A program made the position numbers and the translations under genes. Of a stretch of 10,411 nt of DNA, positions 1 to 5,292 are shown one piece after another. A model generated the notes under the pieces. That model was given only the letters and a program-made list of their open reading frames with translations, had not been told where the DNA came from and made no database searches. Every line of letters begins with the position of its first letter. The stretch's first letter is position 1. This DNA comes from JBFHNV01 sp965365655 (lineage in GTDB: Bacteria > Pseudomonadota > Gammaproteobacteria > HK1), in contig CBDUCN010000179.1 of NCBI GenBank assembly GCA_965365655.1, positions 1 to 10,411 on the forward strand, in the 5' to 3' direction.

Positions 1-1079
1 GGCTGAAGAACGCCGCGCGCGAGGGCACGCAGACCGCGTACGGCCCGAAGTTCGGTCCGGTGGGCCTCGTGGAGACCCTCGAGGCCTGCAAGGCGCACCC
101 GCACTACTCGGCGCCGCTCGGCCCGAACCAGGGTCGCGGTGTTGCCAGCGGCTTCTGGTTCAACATCGGCGGCGAGAGCTGCGCGAACCTGAACGTCAGC
201 GAGGACGGCACCGTCGCGCTGATGGCGGGCACGCCGGACATCGGCGGCTCGCGCGCGTCGCTGCGCCAGCAGGCAGCCGAGGTGCTGGGGATCCCGCTGG
301 AGCGCATCCGCCCGCTGATCGCCGACACCTCCAGCCTCGGCTACACCTTCCTCACCGGCGGCAGCCGCGCGACCTTCGCGACCGGCATGGCGGTGATCGA
401 GGCCGCGCACGACGTCGTGAACCAGATGCGCGAGCGCGCGGCGAAGATCTGGGAGATCCCGGTCGACGCCGTGGTGTGGGAGGACGGCGCCGCGAAGCCC
501 GCGGGCAGCAACGCCGGTGACTTCGAGCCGATGAGCTTCGCCGACATCGCGAAGGTGGCCGGCAAGTCCGGCGGCCCGCTGGTCGGCAAGGCCGCGATCA
601 ACGCGCAGGGCGCCGGGCCCAGCTTCGGCACCCACCTCGTCGACGTCGAGGTGGACCCCGACACCGGGCGCGTCAGCGTCGTGCGCTACACCGCGTTCCA
701 GGACGCCGGCAAGGCGGTCAACCCGGACTACGTGGAAGGCCAGATCCAGGGCGGCGCGGTGCAGGGCATCGGCTGGGCGCTGAACGAGGAGTACATCTAC
801 GGCGCCGACGGCAAGCTGCAGAACGCGGGCTTCCTCGACTACCGCATCCCCGTGTGCTCCGACGTGCCGATGATCGACGCCGTGATCGTCGAGGTGCCGA
901 ATCCGAACCACCCGTACGGCGTGCGCGGCGTCGGCGAGACGCCGATCGTGCCGCCGATGGCCGCGATCGCGAACGCGGTGGCCGACGCCACCGGCATCCG
1001 CTTCACCGCGCTGCCGATGTCGCCGCCGCGGGTGCTGAAGCGCCTGCTCGAGAACCGGCTGCCCGACGCCGCGGAGTGA
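1..1079 (+). CDS. Xanthine dehydrogenase-family molybdopterin-binding subunit, C-terminal part (5' truncated by window edge)
   Basis: The reading frame is open from base 3 to the TGA at 1077-1079, so the gene begins outside the window; the in-frame GTG at 60 is most likely an internal valine, because family-like sequence (LKNAAREGTQTAYGPKFGP) continues upstream of it. Seen: segments typical of the molybdenum-cofactor-binding large subunit of xanthine dehydrogenase/aldehyde oxidase/CO dehydrogenase-type hydroxylases, including GRGVASGFWFNIGG, GTPDIGGSRASLRQQAAE and GGSRATFATG. Near the C-terminus is GVRGVGETPIVPP, whose Glu (codon 936-938) is the family's catalytic base. Known: these cytoplasmic enzymes hydroxylate heteroaromatic or aldehyde carbons and usually work with FAD and [2Fe-2S] subunits, which would lie to the left. 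The substrate cannot be told from this fragment. The next gene is a MoaD-like sulfur carrier, which fits a molybdopterin context. Confidence 0.93.
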   Translation, partial: LKNAAREGTQTAYGPKFGPVGLVETLEACKAHPHYSAPLGPNQGRGVASGFWFNIGGESCANLNVSEDGTVALMAGTPDIGGSRASLRQQAAEVLGIPLERIRPLIADTSSLGYTFLTGGSRATFATGMAVIEAAHDVVNQMRERAAKIWEIPVDAVVWEDGAAKPAGSNAGDFEPMSFADIAKVAGKSGGPLVGKAAINAQGAGPSFGTHLVDVEVDPDTGRVSVVRYTAFQDAGKAVNPDYVEGQIQGGAVQGIGWALNEEYIYGADGKLQNAGFLDYRIPVCSDVPMIDAVIVEVPNPNHPYGVRGVGETPIVPPMAAIANAVADATGIRFTALPMSPPRVLKRLLENRLPDAAE

Positions 1080-1168
1080 CGGTGCGCGCCGCGCGGTCGG
1101 GCACGCAGCGTACGTCAGCAGCCGGCGCGGTCCGCCGGCCGCGGGCCGCGTAGTCGGGGCGTTCGGGC

Positions 1169-1414
1169 ATGGCGCGCGTCGTGCTGTCCGGGAACCTGCG
1201 CCAGGTCGCCGGCGGCGAGTCCGAGTTCCAGATCGACGCGCGCGACGTGCGCGGCGTGCTGAAGGGCCTGGTCGCGTTGCACCCGGCGCTGGAGCCCCAC
1301 CTCGAGGAAGGGATCGCGGTCGCCATCGACGGCGAGATCCACCAGGACGCATGGTTCTCACCGGTGCGCCCGGACAGCGAGGTGCACATCATGCCGCGCA
1401 TCGCCGGCGGCTGA
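1169..1414 (+). CDS. MoaD/ThiS-family sulfur carrier protein
   Basis: An 81-aa protein of the size of ubiquitin-like sulfur carriers. Seen: an N-terminal strand (MARVVLSGNLRQVAGG), a middle helix with LKGLVALHPALEPHL, the segment IAVAIDGE, a late EVHIMPRIAGG strand, and a C-terminal Gly-Gly (residues 80-81). Known: in MoaD and ThiS the terminal glycine is adenylated and then thiocarboxylated, to donate sulfur for molybdopterin or thiazole. The gene lies 89 bp after a molybdopterin hydroxylase subunit, so I infer a MoaD-like role in cofactor supply or maturation, but ThiS-like or other sulfur-carrier roles are not excluded. No strong Shine-Dalgarno is visible before the ATG. The TGA stop overlaps an ATG (TGATG, 1412-1416) that was probably the old start of the next gene. 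Confidence 0.85.
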   Translation: MARVVLSGNLRQVAGGESEFQIDARDVRGVLKGLVALHPALEPHLEEGIAVAIDGEIHQDAWFSPVRPDSEVHIMPRIAGG

Positions 1415-1449
1415 TGGAGCCGCTGATGGGGTCAAGTCTTGACATTTGA
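1414..1449 (+). other. Probable stranded original 5' end of the RraA-like gene
   Basis: An ATG at 1414-1416 overlaps the stop of the sulfur-carrier gene (TGATG), a common coupling arrangement in operons. It now reads only 11 codons (MEPLMGSSLDI) and stops at 1447-1449 inside the left arm of the palindromic element. Removing exactly 1426-1547 would join MEPL in frame to AATVERLERCYAS, which is the present RraA-like sequence from residue 8 on. I infer that this is the pre-insertion start of that gene. Joining at other boundaries does not keep the frame, so the inference depends on the exact ends of the element. Confidence 0.45.
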
Positions 1450-1546
1450 CACTATTCGTCCGGGTCGTTTGCACCCCGGCGCATCTGAGAGTCGGTGTCT
1501 TCGGCGGACCTCGTCAATAGTGTCAAATGTCAAGACTTGACCCCAT
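1426..1546. repeat. MITE/REP-like palindromic element with 31-bp perfect inverted repeats
   Basis: The left arm (1426-1456) and right arm (1516-1546) are perfect 31-bp inverted copies, separated by a 59-bp centre (1457-1515). Each arm contains its own small palindrome, GTCAAGtCTTGAC, and TGTCAA occurs twice in close succession. The centre carries a minor inverted pair (GTCCG 1458-1462, CGGAC 1505-1509) and is too short to encode a transposase, so the element would be non-autonomous. The arms are much more AT-rich than their surroundings. From memory, very similar GGGGTCAAGTCTTGACATTT-type sequences recur in proteobacterial genomes near IS200-like/REP-associated transposases, but I could not search for this. 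The tetranucleotide GCTG lies on both sides (1422-1425, 1548-1551), possibly by chance. Confidence 0.85.
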
Positions 1547-2192
1547 TGCTGCCACCGTGGAGCGGCTCGAGCGCTGCTACGCGAGTGCGGTGCACGACGT
1601 GATGCGGGGCCTCGGCCTCGAGGACTTCGTGCTCCCGCCGGGGATCCATCCCATCGATCCGGCGTCGCGGCTGTGCGGCCCGGTGTTCACGATGAGCGGG
1701 CGCGTCGACCGGGACGTCGGCCGGCACGAGACGCTGCTCGGCTGGACCGGCTTCCTGTCGAAGGCGCCTGCCGGGCACGTGGTGGTGTGCCAGCCCAACG
1801 ATCACCGCGTCGCGCACATGGGCGAGCTGTCCGCGGAGACGCTGAAGCTGCGCGGCGTGCGCGGCTACGTGGTGGACGGCGGCTGCCGCGACGTCGAGCT
1901 GTGCCTGGAGGTGGGGCTGCCGATCTGGTGCCGCTACTTCACGCCGCTGGACGTGACCGGATACTGGATCCCCGACGCGTACCAGGTGCCGGTGACGATC
2001 GGCGACGTCACCGTGCACGCGGGCGACTACCTCATCGCGGACCGCGACGGCGTGTGCGTGATCCCGGGCGCGCGGGTGGGCGAGGTGCTCGACGCCGCGG
2101 AGGCCGCGGTGAGCACCGAGAACACGATGCGCGACGCGATCCGCGCGGGGCTGGATCCGCAGCAGGCGTACCTGAAGTACGGCAAGTTCTGA
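1527..2192 (+). CDS. RraA-like / HMG-CHA aldolase-family protein
   Basis: A 221-aa protein of the RraA/demethylmenaquinone-methyltransferase-like family. Known: this fold includes Mg-dependent 4-hydroxy-4-methyl-2-oxoglutarate/4-carboxy-4-hydroxy-2-oxoadipate aldolases with oxaloacetate decarboxylase activity, and the RNase E inhibitor RraA. Seen: an N-terminal helix ending in YASAVHDVMRGLG, then GEL at 99-101, followed by GYVVDGGCRDVE (113-124), in which R121, D122 and E124 match the aldolase substrate and metal signature. A late GDYLIADRDGVCVIP (166-180) is also typical. The annotated ATG and first seven codons lie inside the right arm of the palindromic element; there is no clear Shine-Dalgarno, and the GTG at 1557 is an alternative start. 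The aldolase signature and the hydrolase downstream favour a catabolic enzyme over an RNase E regulator, but the substrate is unknown. Confidence 0.88.
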   Translation: MSRLDPIAATVERLERCYASAVHDVMRGLGLEDFVLPPGIHPIDPASRLCGPVFTMSGRVDRDVGRHETLLGWTGFLSKAPAGHVVVCQPNDHRVAHMGELSAETLKLRGVRGYVVDGGCRDVELCLEVGLPIWCRYFTPLDVTGYWIPDAYQVPVTIGDVTVHAGDYLIADRDGVCVIPGARVGEVLDAAEAAVSTENTMRDAIRAGLDPQQAYLKYGKF

Positions 2193-2193
2193 G

Positions 2194-2230
2194 CTCGACG
2201 CCTGTCGCCGGCGCGCGACGGCGCCTCGAG
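2194..2230 (+). terminator. Strong GC-rich hairpin just after the RraA-like gene
   Basis: Starting two bases after the stop codon, the sequence can fold as three stacked stems: CTCGA/TCGAG (2194-2198 with 2226-2230), CGCC/GGCG (2199-2202 with 2220-2223) and GTCGC/GCGAC (2204-2208 with 2215-2219). It has a 6-nt loop, one bulged T and a bulged CC. No T-run follows, so it is not a classical intrinsic terminator. It could attenuate transcription into the hydrolase gene or protect the 3' end of the upstream mRNA. Confidence 0.35.
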
Positions 2231-2279
2231 TCACGACGAATCACGGCCGGCGCGATGCCGGGACGAGGAGACCGCACCG

Positions 2280-3164
2280 ATGCCCCACATCCGCACCGAC
2301 GACGACGTGAGCCTGTACTACGAGGAGGCGGGCCGCGGCACGCCGGTGGTGTTCGTGCACGAGTTCGCCGGCGACCATCGCAGCTTCGAGCCGCAGATGC
2401 GCTACTTCTCGCGCAGCCATCGCTGCATCGCGTACGACGCGCGCGGCTACCCGCCGTCGGAGGTGCCGGACGACGTCGCGCGCTACTCGCAGGAGCGCGC
2501 GGCGGACGACATCCTCGCGGTGCTCGACGGGCTGGAGCTCGAGCAGGCGCACATCGTGGGCGTGTCCATGGGCGGCTTCGCGACCGTGCACTTCGGCCTG
2601 CGCCACCCGGCACGCGCGCTGTCGCTCGCCCCGGGCGGATGCGGCTACGGCTCGCCGCCCGCGGTGCACGAGGCGTTCGCGAAGGAAGCGCAGGCGATGG
2701 CGCAGCGCATCCGGGACGTCGGCATGGAGCACATGGCCGAGGACTACTCGGTCACCTCCGCGCGCGTCCAGTACCAGAACAAGGATCCACGCGGCTGGGC
2801 CGAGTTCAAGCGCCAGCTCCAGGAGCACTCCACGACGGGCTCCGCGAACACGATGCAGGGCGTGCAGTCACGCCGGCCGTCGCTGTTCGACCTGGAAGAG
2901 GGGCTTCGCGCGATCACCGTGCCGATGCTGGTGATGGCCGGCGACGAGGACGACCCGGCGCTGGAGGCGTCGCTGTTCCTCAAGCGCGTGGTGCCGTCGG
3001 CGGGGCTGGTGCTGTTCCCGAAGACCGGGCACGCGCTGAACCTCGAGGAGCCGGCGCTCTACAACCAGCACCTCGACGCGTTCTTCCACCTGGTGGAGGC
3101 CGGGCGCTGGGAGTCCAGGGACCCGAGGTCGATCACGGCGTCGATACTCAGCAGCGACCGGTGA
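2280..3164 (+). CDS. Alpha/beta-fold hydrolase
   Basis: A 294-aa protein of normal length for the single-domain alpha/beta hydrolase superfamily. Seen: the early strand and oxyanion-loop region TPVVFVHEFAGDHRSFE, a following AYDARGYPPS, the nucleophile elbow GVSMGG with Ser96, an acid-bearing turn GDEDDP (Asp224 or a neighbour) and the catalytic His251 in TGHALNLEEP. Together these make a complete Ser-Asp-His triad. A helical cap lies between about residues 125 and 205. The start has a good AGGAG (2266-2270) nine bases upstream. Known relatives include enol-lactonases, C-C bond hydrolases and esterases, and sequence alone does not separate these. Being 87 bp after an RraA-like aldolase suggests a shared catabolic operon; that is inference. 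It converges on the ureohydrolase gene, with only 34 bp between the stops. Confidence 0.93.
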   Translation: MPHIRTDDDVSLYYEEAGRGTPVVFVHEFAGDHRSFEPQMRYFSRSHRCIAYDARGYPPSEVPDDVARYSQERAADDILAVLDGLELEQAHIVGVSMGGFATVHFGLRHPARALSLAPGGCGYGSPPAVHEAFAKEAQAMAQRIRDVGMEHMAEDYSVTSARVQYQNKDPRGWAEFKRQLQEHSTTGSANTMQGVQSRRPSLFDLEEGLRAITVPMLVMAGDEDDPALEASLFLKRVVPSAGLVLFPKTGHALNLEEPALYNQHLDAFFHLVEAGRWESRDPRSITASILSSDR

Positions 3165-3198
3165 GCGTGATCGGATCGAGACGGTCGCCCGGGCGCCG

Positions 3199-4227
3199 TC
3201 AGCGGGCGCCGCGCCGCCCGTCCGTCGCCATCATGCACAGCACCTCGAACATGAGCTGCGCGCCGAGCTGTGCAGTGTTCGTCGTCGGATCGTACTGCGG
3301 TGCGACCTCGACCACGTCGCCGCCCACCACGTCCAGGCCGCCGAGCCCGCGCAGCAGCTGCAGGCCTTCGCGCGGCAGGATGCCGCCGATCTCCGGCGTG
3401 CCGGTGCCGGGCGCATAGGCCGGGTCGAAGCCGTCCACGTCTATCGACACGTAGACCGGGCCGTCGCCGAGCACGGCGCGGGCGGTGACGATCGTCTGCT
3501 CCACGCCCCTGCGCATGAAGTCCTCGATGTGCACCACCGTCATGCCCGACTCGTACGAGAACTCCCAGACGAGCTCCGAGGAGCCGCGGATGCCGATCTG
3601 GATCGTGCGCTCGGGGTCCAGCACGCCGTCGAGAACGGCGTGGCGAAACGGGCCGCCGTGGTGGAACTTCGCGCCGTCGTAGATGCCGCCGGTGTCGCAG
3701 TGCGCGTCGATGTGCAGCAGCCCGACGGGCCGATCGCGTCCGATCGCCTTCAGGATGGGATAGGTGATCGAATGGTCGCCGCCCGCGCTCAACGGGCGCA
3801 CGCCGGCATCGACCACCGCGTTGAAGTAGGTCTCGATGTCCGCGAGGGAGTCGTCCAGCGAGTAGCGGCTGACGGGACAATCTCCGACGTCGGCAAACTT
3901 CAGGCGGCTGATCGGCGCGATGCCGGTCTCGTGGTTGTAGGGCCCGATCCGCTCGATCGCGCGGATGGCGCGCGGGCCGAGGCGTGCGCCCGCGCGGTTG
4001 GACACGCCGAGGTCCATCGGCACGCCGATCAGCGCGACGTCCAGGCCGTCGACCGAGTCCCGGGCCGGCGCATCGAGGAACGTCGAGATCCCCGAGAACG
4101 GCGCGCGGCGGCGGCCGTCATCGGTCTGCGTGGTCTGCGCGATCGCCCTCAGCGCCGGGTCGTGGATCTCGAACATGGATGCGTCGCCGTAGCGCCGGCG
4201 CAGCTCGTCCAACTTGTCGCTGTCCAT
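3199..4227 (-). CDS. Agmatinase/ureohydrolase-family enzyme
   Basis: A 342-aa member of the arginase-agmatinase superfamily, which hydrolyses guanidino compounds to urea and an amine using a two-metal (usually Mn) centre. Seen: all three metal motifs are intact: GGDHSI (His152), HIDAHCDT (Asp174, His176, Asp178) and SIDVDGFDPAYAPGTGTPE (Asp263, Asp265). The specificity loop has KFHHGGPFRHAV, which to me recalls guanidinobutyrase and guanidinopropionase types as much as true agmatinases, so I give no gene symbol. The N-terminal extension of about 60 residues before DVALIGVPMD is usual for this subgroup. A moderate GAGGA-like ribosome site sits about eight bases before the ATG. No arginine decarboxylase or polyamine gene is next to it; the DUF1810 gene lies 106 bp upstream on the same strand. 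Confidence 0.93.
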   Translation of the reverse strand: MDSDKLDELRRRYGDASMFEIHDPALRAIAQTTQTDDGRRRAPFSGISTFLDAPARDSVDGLDVALIGVPMDLGVSNRAGARLGPRAIRAIERIGPYNHETGIAPISRLKFADVGDCPVSRYSLDDSLADIETYFNAVVDAGVRPLSAGGDHSITYPILKAIGRDRPVGLLHIDAHCDTGGIYDGAKFHHGGPFRHAVLDGVLDPERTIQIGIRGSSELVWEFSYESGMTVVHIEDFMRRGVEQTIVTARAVLGDGPVYVSIDVDGFDPAYAPGTGTPEIGGILPREGLQLLRGLGGLDVVGGDVVEVAPQYDPTTNTAQLGAQLMFEVLCMMATDGRRGAR

Positions 4228-4335
4228 CGTTCGTCCTCGTGCGGCGGTGCGGCGGATCCCCGCGAACCCGTGAGCGGAGCGTACCCGGGAGTGTGACCGC
4301 GCGTGCGCCGCGAGGCCATCGGCTGCGCGCGCCGC

Positions 4336-4836
4336 TCACCGGCCGTCGCCGGACCCTGGGCCGCGCGGGTCGCGCGTTGCCGGGGCACCGTGCTGCGACA
4401 GCAGATCCAGCGTCCGCGGATCGCGCTCGCCGGCGTAGTACCGATCGAGCACCTTCTCGAACACCGAGCCCGCGGGCGCCACGTGGGCGAACAGGGTTGC
4501 GCAGGACCGGAGCTTGAGATCGTCGGGCGAGCCGAAGATCTCGTGCGCGGTGCGGCCCGGCACGTCGAGCAGGGCCTGCGCGCACTCGACGAGCCGCGGC
4601 CCGAGCACCGGATGCGCGAGATATGCCCGCGCCTCGTCGAGGCCCGCGATCGCGTAGCGCCGCGCCGTCGCGCTGTGCCCGAGCCCGGCGAGCTGCGGGA
4701 ACACGAACCACATCCAGTGTGAGCGCTTGCGGCCGCCGCGGATCTCCGCGAGCGCCCGCGAGTGACACTCTTCCTGCGCCGTCAGGAAGCGGGCGAGATC
4801 GTGAGGGTCGTCCGGGCCCGTGGCGTCGCTGCTCAT
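4336..4836 (-). CDS. DUF1810 domain-containing protein
   Basis: A 166-aa soluble protein. Seen: the DUF1810 pattern runs from about residue 11 to 145, with DPHDLARFLTAQEECHSRAL, then the aromatic stretch RKRSHWMWFVFPQLAGLG (37-54), AYLAHPVLGPRL, and near the end DLKLRSCATLFAHV and VLDRYYAGERDP. Known: this small family is widespread in bacteria and has no settled function. I chose the ATG at 4834-4836 because family members start just before the D-P-x-D-L motif; the longer frame could only begin with a TTG at 4893. A near-consensus Shine-Dalgarno lies unusually far upstream, and a Met-Ser-stop mini-frame overlaps the start. The last 20 residues are a low-complexity Gly/Pro/Arg tail. It may be cotranscribed with the ureohydrolase. 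Confidence 0.85.
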   Translation of the reverse strand: MSSDATGPDDPHDLARFLTAQEECHSRALAEIRGGRKRSHWMWFVFPQLAGLGHSATARRYAIAGLDEARAYLAHPVLGPRLVECAQALLDVPGRTAHEIFGSPDDLKLRSCATLFAHVAPAGSVFEKVLDRYYAGERDPRTLDLLSQHGAPATRDPRGPGSGDGR

Positions 4837-4858
4837 GACATGCTCGCTGATCGTGCGG

Positions 4859-4866
4859 ACCTCCTT
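4859..4866 (-). promoter_or_regulatory. Near-consensus Shine-Dalgarno at unusual distance from the DUF1810 start
   Basis: On the minus strand this reads AAGGAGGT, the best ribosome-binding match in the window. The nearest start codons downstream are an ATG 17 bases away (ATG TCA TGA, a two-codon frame at 4841-4833) and the DUF1810 ATG 22 bases away, which overlaps that frame's stop. No start codon lies at the usual 5-9 base spacing. Either a weaker GCGAG-like site next to the ATG is used, or the mini-frame feeds ribosomes to the gene. Confidence 0.4.
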
Positions 4867-4980
4867 CGTAACGCGCCAGGTGGCCGGCTGCAAGCGGCAG
4901 CGCAGTCCGCCCCGAGATCCCCGGGCGCACGCGATACCGCACGTTGCGCCGTGACATGACGCGTCTGCCGCATCGGCGAC

Positions 4981-5040
4981 GCCCGACGGCGAAGCCGGCG
5001 ATGACGGCGCGGCGGTCCTGCGGCGACGAGGCCGTCGGGC
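4981..5040. repeat. Inverted repeat, 10-bp perfect arms
   Basis: GCCCGACGGC (4981-4990) is repeated in inverted orientation as GCCGTCGGGC (5031-5040) around a 40-base GC-rich centre. It lies between two divergent genes. It may be a regulatory stem-loop, or chance in GC-rich DNA. Confidence 0.4.
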
Positions 5041-5059
5041 CGGCCGGCGGCACGAAAGG

Positions 5060-5084
5060 GCCGGTGAATCCTGTCATCACCGGC
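5060..5084. repeat. Hairpin, 8-bp stem and 9-nt loop
   Basis: GCCGGTGA (5060-5067) pairs with TCACCGGC (5077-5084) around the loop at 5068-5076. It lies about 40 bases upstream of the possible extended -10 site of the patatin gene, so an operator is conceivable. It has no T-run on either strand. Confidence 0.35.
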
Positions 5085-5125
5085 GCAGCGGGGTGACACC
5101 CGAAGGAAGCGCTCTCTCACCGTCC

Positions 5126-5134
5126 TGCTAGAGT
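5126..5134 (+). promoter_or_regulatory. Possible extended -10 promoter element for the patatin gene
   Basis: TGC-TAGAGT matches the extended -10 pattern (TGn before a TATAAT-like hexamer). No good -35 hexamer lies at the normal distance upstream, which extended -10 promoters can tolerate. Position and orientation suit the patatin gene and its leader frame. This is a pattern guess only. Confidence 0.25.
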
Positions 5135-5163
5135 CCGGCGGGCGTTCGCAGGGGGAAGCCGTG

Positions 5164-5292
5164 ATGTCCGCTGGTGCAACGAACCTGTCGCCGCTCCGCA
5201 GCGGGACGCACCCATCGCGCGGCGGAGCGGGGCGTCGGGCGACAAGGCACGCCGCCGTGCCGGCGCAGCGACCGGAGGCGCGCACGGCATGA
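5164..5292 (+). CDS. Possible 42-aa leader ORF coupled to the patatin gene
   Basis: An ATG at 5164, preceded by an AGGGGGA-like purine stretch (about 5150-5156), opens a 42-residue frame (MSAGATNLSPLRSGTHPSRG...). Its TGA (5290-5292) overlaps the patatin start codon as ATGA. The peptide is Arg/Ala/Gly-rich with no recognisable domain. The patatin gene has its own GGAGG, so coupling is not needed. It could be chance in GC-rich DNA. Confidence 0.2.
   Translation: MSAGATNLSPLRSGTHPSRGGAGRRATRHAAVPAQRPEARTA

Larger units (their letters stand above)
4837..5288. other. Divergent intergenic region between the DUF1810 and patatin genes
   Basis: These 452 bases lie between the start of the minus-strand DUF1810 gene and the start of the plus-strand patatin-like gene, so they should hold both promoters. 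They contain a far-upstream Shine-Dalgarno for DUF1810, a perfect 10-bp inverted repeat, an 8-bp hairpin, a weak extended -10-like site and a 42-codon leader frame ending at the patatin start. I see no convincing longer gene, RNA gene or mobile element. Confidence 0.5.

Noticed and set aside
3191..3210. Terminator between the convergent hydrolase and ureohydrolase genes
   Set aside because: Repeated GGGCGCC can form only a short GC stem, and it overlaps the end of the ureohydrolase gene. There is no T-run on either strand.
1673..3418. 581-aa open frame on the plus strand
   Set aside because: It overlaps the RraA-like and hydrolase genes in another frame and is Arg/Ala/Gly-rich without any recognisable fold.
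3529..4296. 255-aa open frame on the plus strand
   Set aside because: It is antisense to the ureohydrolase, whose metal-binding motifs are complete, so this frame is a shadow.
4837..4893. Longer DUF1810 protein starting at 4893
   Set aside because: That start is a TTG with no ribosome site, and the added 19 residues lie across the Shine-Dalgarno sequence. The family pattern begins just after the ATG at 4836.
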